The position numbers and the translations under genes are program-made. This document shows, in pieces, positions 37,958-47,272 of a DNA stretch of 64,000 nt. The stretch comes from Lutibacter sp. A80 (GTDB lineage: Bacteria; Bacteroidota; Bacteroidia; Flavobacteriales; Flavobacteriaceae). Below the pieces are notes generated by a model, which was given only the letters and a program-made list of their open reading frames with translations, did not search any database and had not been told where the DNA came from. How positions within the stretch are numbered: the first letter of the stretch is position 1; each line of letters begins with the position of its first letter. The DNA is taken from the NCBI RefSeq assembly GCF_022429645.1, contig NZ_CP092480.1:771501-835500 (forward strand). The letters run 5' to 3'.

Positions 37958-38809
37958 TTAAAGCTGAATAATGACATCATTGTTCAGCTTTTTTGATTTG
38001 TATTGTTTTGGTTTAATTTTTTTTTGTGCGTGCATTTGTATTGGTGTTAGCATTTCGTTAGATAAATGAGGTCTTATATTGTTGTATATTTCTATTGCAT
38101 TTTTGACCAGTTTCTTCTTTACTTTAAAATCTTGAATCTTCTGTGCTACACTAAATTCCTGTTTTAAAATTCCATTTATTCGCTCTGCAACTGCATTTTC
38201 ATATGGATCATATTTTTCAGTCATACTAGGCTTAATCTCATTGTTTTCTAATAGTCTTTGATATTCATTCGAGCAATATTGCAACCCTCTATCAGAGTGA
38301 TGTATTAATGGACTTTCTTTGTATTTTCTATTATTTATAGCCATTTCCAATGCCCTCAATGAACCATCCATTGATAAAGATTTTGACACATCATATCCTA
38401 CAATCTTTTTAGAATAAGCATCTGTGATTAATGCCAGATACGAAGGGTTGGTTCTCGTTCCGATATATGTAATATCACTCACCCAAACTGATTCAGGCCC
38501 TTCTATATCCATTGAGCTGACAAGGTTTCTGTGCTTTCTAAATCTATGATGAGAGTCTGTAGTTATGTGGTAGCTTCTTTTAGGTATTATTAACATATGG
38601 TTAGCTTTTAGTATTCTAAACAATTTATCTCTTCCTACTTTTAATAGTGATAATTTATCCTTTAACAGAAAGTATAATTTCTTACCACCCAATCTTGGCA
38701 TTAGCATCCGAATATCACGAACCAAAACGATAACTTTTTGTGCTACAGTTTGTTTATGAAGTCTTGATTTTATGGATCTATAGTAAACCTGTCTGTTTAC
38801 CCCGAGCAA
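37958..38809 (-). CDS. IS3-family transposase OrfB (DDE domain)
   Basis: The 283-aa open segment begins with a TTG but the frame continues upstream into orfA, so the functional product is an OrfAB fusion made by -1 frameshifting. It has an HTH_21-like region, then the rve integrase core with the DDE triad: Asp in VWVSDITYIGT, Asp in HHSDRGLQYCS, and Glu in NAVAERINGILKQEF. The C-terminus YNNIRPHLSNEMLTP is typical of IS3 members. It catalyses cutting and strand transfer at the element's ends. The gene is intact. Confidence 0.95.
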   Translation of the reverse strand: MLGVNRQVYYRSIKSRLHKQTVAQKVIVLVRDIRMLMPRLGGKKLYFLLKDKLSLLKVGRDKLFRILKANHMLIIPKRSYHITTDSHHRFRKHRNLVSSMDIEGPESVWVSDITYIGTRTNPSYLALITDAYSKKIVGYDVSKSLSMDGSLRALEMAINNRKYKESPLIHHSDRGLQYCSNEYQRLLENNEIKPSMTEKYDPYENAVAERINGILKQEFSVAQKIQDFKVKKKLVKNAIEIYNNIRPHLSNEMLTPIQMHAQKKIKPKQYKSKKLNNDVIIQL

Positions 38810-38823
38810 ATCACAGGTAGAAA

Positions 38824-39258
38824 CTAAAGTTTCTTTATATTCTTCTTTGAAGATGTTGATAAGTCGGGTGTGTAATTTTTTCTTATTTGAATATCATATT
38901 CCTTTTCTGCCATATCAACAAGCATATCGAAAATAATAACCTTTTTATCAGCACGTTCTGCTAGATGTTCAGCTCTAGCTTTCTGTTTTTCAAGGAGCTT
39001 TATTTTAGCTTCAAGCTCAAGTATTTTTTGTTCTGGAGTTTTTGACATCGTTTTTGGAACTTGGTTTTCCCAATCAAAGTTACCATATTTTTGCAACCAT
39101 TTGGTTACTGTAGCGTCTCCCTGAATACCATATTTACGCTTGGCTTGGGTTTTTGTTAAAAATCCTTGTTCTACTTCTTCAACTAATTGAAGTTTAAAAG
39201 AAAGCGAGTAATCTTTTTGAGTTCGCTTTGCTGCACCTGATTTGTCTGATGTTTTCAT
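38824..39258 (-). CDS. IS3-family transposase OrfA (HTH)
   Basis: The 144-aa protein has an N-terminal HTH (KRTQKDYSLSFKLQLVEEVEQGFLTKTQAKRKYGIQG) that binds the inverted repeats and a C-terminal Leu/Glu/Lys heptad region (KILELEAKIKLLEKQKARAEHLAERAD) for multimerisation. Its end overlaps the extended orfB frame. A slippery heptamer AAAAAAT lies at 38875-38881 on the minus strand in the right frame for a -1 shift that joins OrfA to OrfB. Intact. Confidence 0.93.
   Translation of the reverse strand: MKTSDKSGAAKRTQKDYSLSFKLQLVEEVEQGFLTKTQAKRKYGIQGDATVTKWLQKYGNFDWENQVPKTMSKTPEQKILELEAKIKLLEKQKARAEHLAERADKKVIIFDMLVDMAEKEYDIQIRKNYTPDLSTSSKKNIKKL
38875..38881 (-). other. Probable -1 frameshift site between OrfA and OrfB
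   Basis: The minus-strand heptamer A AAA AAT (X XXY YYZ type) lies within the overlap of the two frames, and orfB is open upstream to this point. A -1 slip gives an OrfAB transposase. No pseudoknot was modelled. Confidence 0.6.
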
Positions 39259-39312
39259 TACACTTGTGTTTTAGTGTATCGCTATTTCAGGACGGGACAA
39301 GTCTATAAAATT

Positions 39313-39353
39313 AAAAGAGACAGTCTAAAAACTATTTTTAAACTGTCTCTTTT
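39313..39353. terminator. Bidirectional terminator between pepT (displaced by the IS) and hisIE
   Basis: AAAAGAGACAGT pairs with ACTGTCTCTTTT, extended by TAAAAA/TTTTTA after one mismatch, around a CTA loop. It lies 22 bp past the hisIE stop and is flanked by T/A runs in both directions. Confidence 0.85.
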
Positions 39354-39374
39354 TTATTCAAACAAGACTTGTTA

Positions 39375-39974
39375 TTATTTATGTCTTCCTTCTAAAACTT
39401 TTACAATATCTTTTAAAGTAAATCCTTTCGCTTGTAATAATATTAAGTAGTGAAATAATAAATCGGCACCTTCATTTAAGAATAAATTATCATCATTATC
39501 TTTTGCTTCAATTACAATTTCAACGGCCTCCTCACCTACTTTTTGAGCTATTTTATTAATCCCTTTTTCAAATAAAGAAGCTACATAACTATTTTCAGAA
39601 TCTGCATTTACTCTTCTGCTAGTAATTACACTTTCAAGCTCTGATAAAAAACCAAAACTAGACTCATTCGTTTCATCCCAACAAGTATCTGTTCCTTTAT
39701 GACAAGTAGGCCCCACTGGATTTACTTTAATTAATAAAGTATCATTATCACAATCGTTTTTTACCGAAATTAAGTTTAAAAAGTTACCACTTTCTTCACC
39801 TTTTGTCCAAAGCCTTTTTTTAGTTCTACTAAAGAAAGTTACTTTCCCTGTTTCAACTGTTTTATTGTAAGCCTCTTCATTCATATAACCCAACATTAAT
39901 ACTTGTCTGGTTGTAAAATCTTGAATAATTGCTGGTACTAATCCGTCACTGTTTTTGTTAAAATCTATTTCCAT
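39375..39974 (-). CDS. hisIE: Bifunctional phosphoribosyl-AMP cyclohydrolase/phosphoribosyl-ATP diphosphatase
   Basis: The 199-aa fusion carries out steps 2 and 3 of histidine synthesis. The HisI domain (about 1-110) includes GYMNEEAYNKTVETGKVTFFSR, a zinc-binding Cys in KNDCDNDTLLIKV, and CHKGTDTCW near its end. The HisE domain (about 115-199) has EKGINKIAQKVGEEAVEIVIEAK with the Glu-rich metal site typical of MazG-like folds. It is the last gene of the his operon, 114 bp after hisF with a REP-like inverted repeat between them, and is followed by a strong terminator. Confidence 0.95.
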   Translation of the reverse strand: MEIDFNKNSDGLVPAIIQDFTTRQVLMLGYMNEEAYNKTVETGKVTFFSRTKKRLWTKGEESGNFLNLISVKNDCDNDTLLIKVNPVGPTCHKGTDTCWDETNESSFGFLSELESVITSRRVNADSENSYVASLFEKGINKIAQKVGEEAVEIVIEAKDNDDNLFLNEGADLLFHYLILLQAKGFTLKDIVKVLEGRHK

Positions 39975-40003
39975 AATTCTATTATCTTATTTCCCCTTAT
40001 AAA

Positions 40004-40085
40004 CCGTCATTCTGAACTTGTTTAAGAATCTCATCCAACAAGTTTAAATTATTATGTGACCCTGAAATAAATTCAGGGTGATGCG
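40004..40085. repeat. REP-like imperfect inverted repeat between hisF and hisIE
   Basis: Two arms read outward from the centre: GTCATTCTGAACTTGTTT at the left, and ATCACCCTGAATTTATTTCA when the right arm (to 40082) is reverse-complemented. The motif CATTCTGAACTTGTTTnAGAATCTC resembles interspersed palindromic repeats seen in many flavobacterial genomes. No gene is present in the gap. Confidence 0.6.
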
Positions 40086-40088
40086 TAA

Positions 40089-40844
40089 TTATAATCTTAC
40101 AGGAATATTATTTTGTTTTAATTCGTTTTTTAAATCTATTATTTCAATTTCTTTAAAATGAAAAACACTTGCAGCCAAAGCGGCATCTGCTTTTCCATCT
40201 TTAAAAGTATCCGTAAAATGCTGCATATTTCCTGCGCCTCCCGATGCAATAATTGGAATATTCACCAATTCACTTAAATAAGCTAAAGCCTTATTTGCAA
40301 AGCCATTTTTAGTACCATCGTGATCCATTGAGGTAAATAAAATTTCACCTGCACCACGTTGTTCAACCTCTTTAGCCCAGTCAAATAATTTAATTTCAGT
40401 TGGTACTTTTCCTCCTACTAAATGCACCATCCATTCTCCATCAATTTGTTTGGCATCAATCGCCACAACTACACATTGGCTTCCAAATTTAGCCGCTAAC
40501 TCATTAATTAATTGCGGATTTTTTACTGCGGAAGAATTTATAGAAACCTTATCTGCTCCAGAATTTAATAATATTTCAACATCTTCAACCGATGAAATTC
40601 CTCCTCCAACTGTAAATGGAATATTTACCTTTTCAGCAACATGCATTACTAATTCAGCCAAGGTTTTTCTGCGTTGTTCTGTTGCTGTGATATCTAAAAA
40701 AACCAATTCATCAGCACCTTCATTTGCATAAATTTCAGCAAGTTCAACCGGATCTCCTGCATCACGTAAATCTACAAAATTTACACCTTTTACAGTTCTT
40801 CCGTTTTTTATATCCAAACAAGGAATTATTCTTTTTGTTAACAT
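40089..40844 (-). CDS. hisF: Imidazole glycerol phosphate synthase cyclase subunit
   Basis: The 251-aa (beta/alpha)8 protein forms IGP synthase with HisH, using ammonia made by HisH to close the imidazole ring. Catalytic Asp11 is in [15 protein letters not shown] and the second Asp in [12 protein letters not shown] (about residue 130). Phosphate-binding loops are FTVGGGI and IASGGAG. Length is normal. It is separated from hisA by a 67-bp spacer made of short GTATTGA-type repeats, and from hisIE by a REP-like repeat, but remains in the same operon and orientation. Confidence 0.96.
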   Translation of the reverse strand: MLTKRIIPCLDIKNGRTVKGVNFVDLRDAGDPVELAEIYANEGADELVFLDITATEQRRKTLAELVMHVAEKVNIPFTVGGGISSVEDVEILLNSGADKVSINSSAVKNPQLINELAAKFGSQCVVVAIDAKQIDGEWMVHLVGGKVPTEIKLFDWAKEVEQRGAGEILFTSMDHDGTKNGFANKALAYLSELVNIPIIASGGAGNMQHFTDTFKDGKADAALAASVFHFKEIEIIDLKNELKQNNIPVRL

Positions 40845-40911
40845 TCAATTTTAGTATTGAGTATTGAGTATTAAGTATTGAAAAATCTAACATCTCAATA
40901 CGAATTACTCA
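40845..40911. repeat. GTATTGA-type direct repeats between hisA and hisF
   Basis: Four near-tandem copies of GTATTGA/GTATTAA occur here, followed by ATCTAACATCTCAATAC. A similar stretch with the same order lies at 42708-42776 between hisB and hisH, so this is a dispersed flavobacterial-type spacer repeat. Confidence 0.5.
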
Positions 40912-41637
40912 CTACTTGTTTATTATAAACTGTTCAATTTCTTTCATACTAATTTTATGTTCGTAAATTGCTTTACCAACAATGGTTCCTTCACAACCCA
41001 TTTCAGCCAACCGAGGTAATTCATTATATGTTGAAATTCCTCCAGAAGCGATTAATTTAATATTTGTAGTTTCATTTAATATCTTTTGATATAAATCAAA
41101 TGACGGACCTTGTAACATACCATCTTTTGAAATATCAGTACATATCACGTAACTTACACCTTCTTTTTCGTAACCTTGAATAAAGGGAATTAACTCTCTA
41201 TCAGACTCTTCTAACCAACCACTTACCGCAACTTTTTCGTTATTTGCATCAGCTCCTAAAATAATTTTATTAGCTCCAAATTTTTGCAACCAATTGTTAA
41301 ATATTTCTGGATTTTTAACCGCAATACTTCCGCCTGTAATTTGATTTGCGCCACTTTCAAACGCAATTCTTAAATCATCATCTGACTTTAATCCACCACC
41401 AAAATCAATTGACAAATTTGTTTTAGAAGCAATAGTTTCTAATACTTTATGATTTACAATATGGCTTGCTTTTGCTCCATCTAAATCTACCAAATGTAAA
41501 TGCTGAACTCCGTGTGCTTCAAACATTTTTGCAACTTCTAACGGATTTTCATTGTACACTTTTTCAGTTGCATAATCGCCTTTTGAAAGACGTACACATT
41601 TACCATTGATGATATCTATTGCTGGAATTATTCTCAT
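40912..41637 (-). CDS. hisA: Phosphoribosylformimino-5-aminoimidazole carboxamide ribotide isomerase
   Basis: The 241-aa (beta/alpha)8 isomerase carries out step 4 of histidine synthesis. The catalytic Asp8 is in [19 protein letters not shown] and the second Asp in [16 protein letters not shown] (about 168-170). Phosphate-binding GGGL (IDFGGGLKS) and ASGGIS are present. Length and motifs are normal. It follows the four-helix-bundle gene after a 97-bp gap, in the position expected after hisH. HisA and HisF are related barrels; the order and sequence separate them clearly here. Confidence 0.96.
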   Translation of the reverse strand: MRIIPAIDIINGKCVRLSKGDYATEKVYNENPLEVAKMFEAHGVQHLHLVDLDGAKASHIVNHKVLETIASKTNLSIDFGGGLKSDDDLRIAFESGANQITGGSIAVKNPEIFNNWLQKFGANKIILGADANNEKVAVSGWLEESDRELIPFIQGYEKEGVSYVICTDISKDGMLQGPSFDLYQKILNETTNIKLIASGGISTYNELPRLAEMGCEGTIVGKAIYEHKISMKEIEQFIINK

Positions 41638-41734
41638 TGTCTTATTATATTAAATATATGATATTAAATATTAGAAGTTTTTATTAAACGTATAAATTAG
41701 ATATTTGATTTTATAATTTACCTTCTAACTTCTT

Positions 41735-42085
41735 TTATTGTTTTCTTTTAGCTGTATTAATTGAAGCTACTGTTATTGCTAACAGCTCTTTTCCTTCTTT
41801 TTTTAGAATTTCAATTTCATTAGAATAATTTGGCAATACTTCTTCAAAAATTTCTAACCAATAAACACTTTCATCAACTTCTTCTTCAACAATCTTTAAT
41901 TTATTAATAAAATCTGCTGTTGATTTAGCCCGTTGCGATGCTCTATAATTTGCACCTACAGAACTAGCACTTCTAATTAACTGGTTTACAAACGCATTAT
42001 ATTCTCTAGATTTTGGTACTTTTTCACAAAATCGCCAACAATTAATTGCAAAATCTTTAGTTCTTTTTAATATTTGATTTTTCAT
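41735..42085 (-). CDS. Four-helix-bundle protein (S23/IVS-encoded type) inserted in the his operon
   Basis: The 116-aa protein has the family pattern: KDFAINCWRFCEKVPKSREY near the start, FVNQLIRSASSVGANYRASQRAKS in helix 2, and the EEVDESVYWLEIFEEV helix. Relatives are encoded in intervening sequences of 23S rRNA genes and as stray genes between others; they are pentameric and have no established function. It lies between hisH and hisA, an unrelated passenger in a biosynthetic operon, flanked by repetitive AT-rich spacers, which suggests that it was inserted. Nothing in its sequence points to histidine metabolism. Confidence 0.85.
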   Translation of the reverse strand: MKNQILKRTKDFAINCWRFCEKVPKSREYNAFVNQLIRSASSVGANYRASQRAKSTADFINKLKIVEEEVDESVYWLEIFEEVLPNYSNEIEILKKEGKELLAITVASINTAKRKQ

Positions 42086-42122
42086 AGCAAAAACTTTTAA
42101 TATCTAATATTTAACTTTTAAC

Positions 42123-42707
42123 TTACATTAACTCTAAAAAATTCTTCAATATTTGAGCTCCTGCTTTGCTACTTTTTTCGGGATGAAATTGTACGCCATA
42201 AAAGTTTTTTTCTTTTAAGGCAGAGGCATATTTCAAACCATAATTGGTAGTTGCAATTGCTTCATTATTTAATGCAACATAAAAACTATGCACCAAATAC
42301 ATATATTCTTTTTCTTTAATTCCTTTGAACAAATCGGATTTTAAATTTTCAATTTGATTCCATCCAATTTGTGGTACTTTTTCCGAAGCATCAAATTTTA
42401 GTACATCACAATCAAAAATGGCCAAACCTTTTGTATTTCCTTCTTCACAATAAGCGCACATCAATTGCATTCCTAAACAAATACCTAAAACAGGTTGTTT
42501 TAAAGTTGGAATCACTTTATCCAATCCCGTAGATTTTAACATTCCCATCGCACTACTCGCCTCTCCTACGCCAGGAAAAATCACCTTATCAGCATTTCTT
42601 ATTTCTTCTTCATTATCTGTTAAAACTGCTTCAAAACCTAAACGTTTAATAGCAAATTTTATAGATTGAATGTTTCCTGCTCCGTAATTTATGATTACTA
42701 TTTTCAT
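42123..42707 (-). CDS. hisH: Imidazole glycerol phosphate synthase glutaminase subunit
   Basis: The 194-aa class I glutamine amidotransferase supplies ammonia to HisF. The catalytic triad is Cys77 (GICLGMQLM), His175 and Glu177 (GVQFHPEKS). The N-terminal INYGAGNIQSIKFAIKRLGF and the oxyanion segment PGVGEASSAM are typical of HisH. Length is normal. It lies between hisB and the four-helix-bundle gene on the same strand. The partner hisF is two genes downstream. Confidence 0.96.
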   Translation of the reverse strand: MKIVIINYGAGNIQSIKFAIKRLGFEAVLTDNEEEIRNADKVIFPGVGEASSAMGMLKSTGLDKVIPTLKQPVLGICLGMQLMCAYCEEGNTKGLAIFDCDVLKFDASEKVPQIGWNQIENLKSDLFKGIKEKEYMYLVHSFYVALNNEAIATTNYGLKYASALKEKNFYGVQFHPEKSSKAGAQILKNFLELM

Positions 42708-42776
42708 TTAATTTTAGTATTGGGTATAGAGAATTAAGTATTGAGAAAATCTATTATCTCAATGCTACATCTCTAG
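42708..42776. repeat. Second copy of the his-spacer repeat (hisB-hisH gap)
   Basis: The start AATTTTAGTATTG, the middle ATTAAGTATTGA and the end ATCTCAATGC match the hisA-hisF spacer at 40845-40911 in order and spacing. It does not encode a protein. Confidence 0.45.
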
Positions 42777-42782
42777 TATATT

Positions 42783-43919
42783 TTAAAGCATTCCTTTTGT
42801 ACTTGGTAAAATCATTTTTTCTGGATCACGTTTTACCGCAACTTTTATGGCCTTTGCAAAAGCTTTAAAAATACCTTCAATTTTATGATGTTCGTTTTCA
42901 CCTTCAGCTTTGATATTTAAGTTACATTTTGCGCCATCGGTAAATGATTTAAATAAATGATAAAACATTTCTGTTGGCATTTCTCCAATCATTTCTCGTT
43001 TAAAATCTGCATCCCAAACCAACCAATTTCTACCACCAAAATCTATGGCTACTTGCGCTAAACAATCATCCATTGGCAAGCAAAATCCATAACGTTCTAT
43101 TCCTAATTTATTTCCTAAAGCTTTCGAAAAAACTTCACCTAAAGCAATCATGGTATCTTCAATAGTATGGTGTTCATCAACTTCTAAATCCCCTTGAACT
43201 TGTATTGTTAAATCCATATTTCCATGACGTGAAATTTGATCTAGCATATGATCAAAAAATGCAATACCTGTAGAAATTTCACTTTTACCTGTTCCATCTA
43301 AATTTAATTTGATGTAAATTTTAGTTTCATTGGTATTTCTAGTCAATTCAGCAGTTCTGTTTTCAAGTTTTAAAAACTCGTATATTTTTTGCCAATCGTT
43401 ACTTTCTAAAGCAATAAAAGCATCTAACTCATTTCTTTTTACAGAAATTTCATCAGTACCTAAATTGGTATTATCATTAATAAAAATTCCTTTTGCATTT
43501 AAATTCTTAGCCAACTCTATGTCTGTTAATCTATCACCTATTACAAAAGAATTTTCTAAATCGTATTCTTCAGAAAAATACTTTGTTAGCAAACCCGTTT
43601 TAGGTTTACGTGTTTCTGTATTTTCATGTGGAAAAGTTTTATCTATAAACACATCTTCAAATACAACTCCTTCATTTTCAAAAGAATTCATTATAAAATT
43701 ATGTACAGGCCAAAAAGTATTTTCTGGATATACTTCGGTACCTAAACCATCTTGATTGGTAATCATTGCCAATTCAAAATCTAATTCTTTAGCGATTTTA
43801 CCTAGATAAGTGAAAACTTTCGGATAAAAAACCAATTTATCAAATGCATCTATTTGTTCATCAGCAGGTTCTTTAATCATAGTTCCATCACGGTCAATAA
43901 ACAATACTTTTTTCTTCAT
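42783..43919 (-). CDS. hisB: Bifunctional histidinol-phosphatase/imidazoleglycerol-phosphate dehydratase
   Basis: The 378-aa fusion catalyses steps 6 and 8 of histidine synthesis. The N-terminal HAD phosphatase (about 1-165) has Asp9 and Asp11 in [12 protein letters not shown], and zinc-loop residues nearby. The C-terminal dehydratase (about 190-378) has the manganese-binding [13 protein letters not shown] and [15 protein letters not shown] motifs. The E. coli-like fusion architecture is complete. hisC ends 1 bp before its start, so the pair is translationally coupled. A short repeat spacer separates it from hisH. Confidence 0.96.
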   Translation of the reverse strand: MKKKVLFIDRDGTMIKEPADEQIDAFDKLVFYPKVFTYLGKIAKELDFELAMITNQDGLGTEVYPENTFWPVHNFIMNSFENEGVVFEDVFIDKTFPHENTETRKPKTGLLTKYFSEEYDLENSFVIGDRLTDIELAKNLNAKGIFINDNTNLGTDEISVKRNELDAFIALESNDWQKIYEFLKLENRTAELTRNTNETKIYIKLNLDGTGKSEISTGIAFFDHMLDQISRHGNMDLTIQVQGDLEVDEHHTIEDTMIALGEVFSKALGNKLGIERYGFCLPMDDCLAQVAIDFGGRNWLVWDADFKREMIGEMPTEMFYHLFKSFTDGAKCNLNIKAEGENEHHKIEGIFKAFAKAIKVAVKRDPEKMILPSTKGML

Positions 43920-43920
43920 T

Positions 43921-44973
43921 TTAAATCGCTTTTAATGCTTCAATTAATTTCTTATTTTCACTTTTTGTTCCAACTGTTAATCGCAAGGTATTTTCACACA
44001 AGGGTTGTGTTGTTCTATTTCTTATAACAATTCCTTTTTCAATTAGTTGATTGTATCTTTTTACAGCATTATCAACTTTAACTAACACAAAATTAGCATC
44101 TGTTGGATATATTTTTTTTATAAACGAAATTGAACTTAATTTTTCAATCAACTTACTGCGTTGTTCTAAAATTTTTTCAATTTCATGTTGCACCTTATTT
44201 TTATTCAACAATTTTTTTAAAGCCTTTTTCTGCGTTAATTCGTTAATATTATAAGGTGGTTTTATTTTATTTAAAATTGCAATAATTTCTGAAGAAGCAT
44301 AACAAATACCCAATCTAATACCTGCCATTCCATAGGCTTTTGATAAGGTTTGAGTAATAATTAAATTTGGAAACTCTTCCAATCTTGAAAGCCAACTTTT
44401 TTGTTTAGAAAAATCTATGTAAGCTTCATCTATTACAACCAGTCCTTTAAATTTTACCAAGAGTTCTTCTACAATACTATTTGAAAAAGAATTTCCAGTT
44501 GGATTGTTTGGAGAACATAAAAATAATATTTTAGAATGTGCGTCTGCAACTTTTAAAATCTGCTCTATAGCAGGCTCAAAATTAGTTGTTAGTTCTACTT
44601 CTCTTTCTTCAATATGGTTAATATTAGCCAAAACTATATACATTCCATAAGTTGGAGGTAATGTTATAATATTATCTTGCTTTGGTTCACAAAAAGCTCT
44701 GTAAATTAAATCCAATACTTCATCACTTCCATTACCTAGTAAAATTTGATTTGTAGGTATTTCTTTTAACTCTGATAAAATTTGTTTTACATTAATTTGC
44801 TGAGGATCTGGATACCTATTTACACCATTATCAAACGGATTTTCATTAGCATCTAAAAAAACCATTTCAGATGTAAATTCTTTAAATTCGTCTCTAGCAG
44901 AAGAATAAGGTTTTAAAGATTTTATATTTTCTCGAACTAAATTTTCGATATTCATTTTTATATTTTCTTTCAT
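43921..44973 (-). CDS. hisC: Histidinol-phosphate aminotransferase
   Basis: The 350-aa PLP enzyme (fold type I) converts imidazole acetol phosphate to histidinol phosphate. The PLP Lys212 is in [16 protein letters not shown], with the PLP-binding Asp in [10 protein letters not shown] and Asn in SPNNPTG. Two possible starts exist (44973 and 44955, both ATG); the longer is given. It ends 1 bp before hisB and follows hisD by 43 bp. Length is normal. Confidence 0.95.
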   Translation of the reverse strand: MKENIKMNIENLVRENIKSLKPYSSARDEFKEFTSEMVFLDANENPFDNGVNRYPDPQQINVKQILSELKEIPTNQILLGNGSDEVLDLIYRAFCEPKQDNIITLPPTYGMYIVLANINHIEEREVELTTNFEPAIEQILKVADAHSKILFLCSPNNPTGNSFSNSIVEELLVKFKGLVVIDEAYIDFSKQKSWLSRLEEFPNLIITQTLSKAYGMAGIRLGICYASSEIIAILNKIKPPYNINELTQKKALKKLLNKNKVQHEIEKILEQRSKLIEKLSSISFIKKIYPTDANFVLVKVDNAVKRYNQLIEKGIVIRNRTTQPLCENTLRLTVGTKSENKKLIEALKAI

Positions 44974-45016
44974 TTATTAACAAATTACTATGATGCTTGC
45001 TCTCTTAGTAATAAGG

Positions 45017-46300
45017 TTACTCTAAACTTTTTAATCGTAAAGTTACAGCATTTTTATGTGCATTTAAACCTTCTGTTTCAGCTAAAACTTCAATAGCATT
45101 TCCTATATTTTTAATTCCAATTTCAGATATTTTTTGAAATGAAATAGCTTTTAAAAACGAATCTAAATTTACTCCAGAATATGCTTTAGTATAACCGTTT
45201 GTTGGTAAGGTATGGTTGGTACCTGACGCATAATCTCCTGCACTTTCAGGCGTATAATTTCCAATAAAAACAGAACCTGCATTTTCTATTCCAGAAACAT
45301 AAAAATCGTTATTATTAGTACAAACAATAAAGTGTTCTGGACCGTATTCATTAATTAATTCTAATGCAATTTCTTTAGTTTCAACAAAAATTAATTTTGA
45401 ATTTTCTATTGCTTTAGTCGCAATTTTTTTTCTTGGTAATTTTTCTAATTGAATTTCTATTTCTAAAGCAACTTTATTTAAAATTTGCATAGAAGTTGCA
45501 ACTAAAATAACTTGACTATCAGTACCGTGTTCCGCTTGACTTAATAAATCTGAAGCTACAAATGCTGGATTAGCAGTTTCATCTGCAACTACTAATAATT
45601 CACTTGGTCCCGCAGGCATATCTATAGCAACTCCAAATTTTGTTGCTAACTGTTTTGCAACTGTAACAAATTGATTTCCTGGTCCAAATATTTTATAAAC
45701 TTTAGGTATTGTTTCTGTACCAAAAGTTAAACCTGCAACAGCTTGAATACCTCCTACTTTTATAATTTTTGTAACACCACATTGTTGCGCGGCATAAATT
45801 ATTGCTGGATTAATTTTTCCTTTTTTATTTGGAGGTGTTGCTAACACAATTTCTCTACAACCAGCAATTTTAGCAGGAATTGCTAACATTAATACTGTTG
45901 AAAATAAAGGAGCCGTTCCTCCTGGAATATACAATCCAACTTTTTGAATAGGTCTTTTTTCTTGCCAACATTGAACGCCTTTGGTTGTTTCAATTAAAAC
46001 TTTTTCAGTTTTTTGAGCAGCATGAAATTTATAAATATTTTCTTTTGAAAGTTTTATAGCCTCTTTTAAATCGTTAGAAATTAAATTTTCAGCTTCAATA
46101 ACTTCTTCATCTGTAACAAAAAGATTATCTAAAGTAACACCATCAAAAATAGAAGTATATCGCTTTACGGCATCATTTCCATTTTGTTTTACATCATCAA
46201 AAATAGCGTTTACAGTTTCCTCAACATCTGCTACAGTTTGTGTGGGTCTTTGTAAAATGTTTAACCAGTCTGTTTTTGGAGGATTTATAATTGTATTCAT
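45017..46300 (-). CDS. hisD: Histidinol dehydrogenase
   Basis: The 427-aa zinc enzyme oxidises histidinol to histidine with two NAD+. Visible signatures include VGLYIPGGTAPLFSTVLMLAIPAKIAG, the IDMPAGPSELLVVAD NAD-binding segment, and the zinc/catalytic region QAEHGTDSQ and the EHF/HTLPT segment (conserved Glu and His). Length is normal. It lies between hisG (76-bp gap with short AAAAGTTGAA-type repeats) and hisC (43 bp) in operon order. Confidence 0.96.
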   Translation of the reverse strand: MNTIINPPKTDWLNILQRPTQTVADVEETVNAIFDDVKQNGNDAVKRYTSIFDGVTLDNLFVTDEEVIEAENLISNDLKEAIKLSKENIYKFHAAQKTEKVLIETTKGVQCWQEKRPIQKVGLYIPGGTAPLFSTVLMLAIPAKIAGCREIVLATPPNKKGKINPAIIYAAQQCGVTKIIKVGGIQAVAGLTFGTETIPKVYKIFGPGNQFVTVAKQLATKFGVAIDMPAGPSELLVVADETANPAFVASDLLSQAEHGTDSQVILVATSMQILNKVALEIEIQLEKLPRKKIATKAIENSKLIFVETKEIALELINEYGPEHFIVCTNNNDFYVSGIENAGSVFIGNYTPESAGDYASGTNHTLPTNGYTKAYSGVNLDSFLKAISFQKISEIGIKNIGNAIEVLAETEGLNAHKNAVTLRLKSLE

Positions 46301-46376
46301 TTATTTAAATTTAAAAGTTGAAAAGGTTGAAGTTTGAAAAGTTAAATAAATTAACAATTCTATACTTCTATTTTAT

Positions 46377-47234
46377 TTATAGTACCATTTTTTCAATAGG
46401 AACTACTAACAAACCTTCTGCTCCATTAGCTTTTAATGCATCTACAACTTCCCAAAAAGAATTTTTTTCTACTACTGTGTGTATTGAACTCCAACCTTCT
46501 TCTGCTAATGGTAAAACTGTAGGACTACGCATTCCTGGTAATAATTTAATAATACTTTCTACTTTATCGTTTGGAGCATTCATTAAAATATATTTAGATT
46601 TTCTTCCTTTTAAAGCTGCCTGAATTCTAAACTGTAACTTATCTAAAATTTGTTTATTTTCTGAAGAAATTGATGGAGAAACTGCTAAAACAGCTTCACT
46701 AGTTAACATTTTTTCAACTTCTTTTAAATTGTTTTTAAATAAGGTACTACCACTTGAAACAATATCGCAAATTGCATCAGCTAAACCAATATTAGGAGCA
46801 ATTTCTACAGAACCATTAATTATGTGAATATTTGGATTTATATTGAATTTTTTAAAATAGTTACGCACTGTATTTGGGTATGAAGTTGCAATACGTTTAC
46901 CCTCCAAATCTTTTATACTTTTGTAGGCAACATCTTTTGGAACTGCAATTGAAACTCTACATTTAGAAAAACCTAAACGCTCTGCAATAGCAATATCTTC
47001 ACCTTTTTCTATAAGGACATTTTCACCAATAATAGCAATATCTACTACTCCATCTCTTAAGTACTGCGGTATATCTCCATTTCTTAAATATAAAACTTCC
47101 AAAGGAAAATTACTTGCAGATGCTTTTAGCTGATCTTTTCCATTATCTATTGAAATTCCACAGTCTTTTAATAATTTTAGAGAATCTTCGTTTAGTCTCC
47201 CTGATTTTTGAATTGCGATTTTAATTTTATTCAT
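46377..47234 (-). CDS. hisG: ATP phosphoribosyltransferase, long form
   Basis: The ATG at 47234 (MNKIKIAIQKSGRL) is preferred; the frame continues to an ATG at 47300, but that start lies inside the attenuator stem. The 285-aa enzyme condenses ATP and PRPP in the first, committed step. The periplasmic-binding-protein-like catalytic domain has the PRPP motif around ADAICDIVSSGSTLFKNNL, and the C-terminal ACT-like domain (about 210-285) is the histidine feedback site, which marks it as the long form without HisZ. It is the first structural gene after the his attenuator. Confidence 0.95.
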   Translation of the reverse strand: MNKIKIAIQKSGRLNEDSLKLLKDCGISIDNGKDQLKASASNFPLEVLYLRNGDIPQYLRDGVVDIAIIGENVLIEKGEDIAIAERLGFSKCRVSIAVPKDVAYKSIKDLEGKRIATSYPNTVRNYFKKFNINPNIHIINGSVEIAPNIGLADAICDIVSSGSTLFKNNLKEVEKMLTSEAVLAVSPSISSENKQILDKLQFRIQAALKGRKSKYILMNAPNDKVESIIKLLPGMRSPTVLPLAEEGWSSIHTVVEKNSFWEVVDALKANGAEGLLVVPIEKMVL

Positions 47235-47272
47235 TTTTTTGATTCTTATTGTTTGATAAATTAAATTGAGCT

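Larger units (their letters stand above)
37907..39299 (-). mobile_element. Complete IS3-family insertion sequence
   Basis: The 1393-bp element is bounded by imperfect inverted repeats of about 25 bp: TGTCTAGTCCTAAATAACC at the left end (37907) and TGTCCCGTCCTGAAATAGC reading in from the right end (39299), both continuing with GATACA. AGT occurs directly outside both ends (37904-37906 and 39300-39302), consistent with a 3-bp target duplication. Inside are orfA and orfB on the minus strand with a -1 frameshift arrangement. Both frames are intact, so the element may be active. It is inserted between pepT and its downstream terminator. Confidence 0.93.

Noticed and set aside
40845..40911. GTATTGA repeats as a CRISPR array
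   Set aside because: Units are 7 bp, tandem and without spacers, and no cas genes are present.
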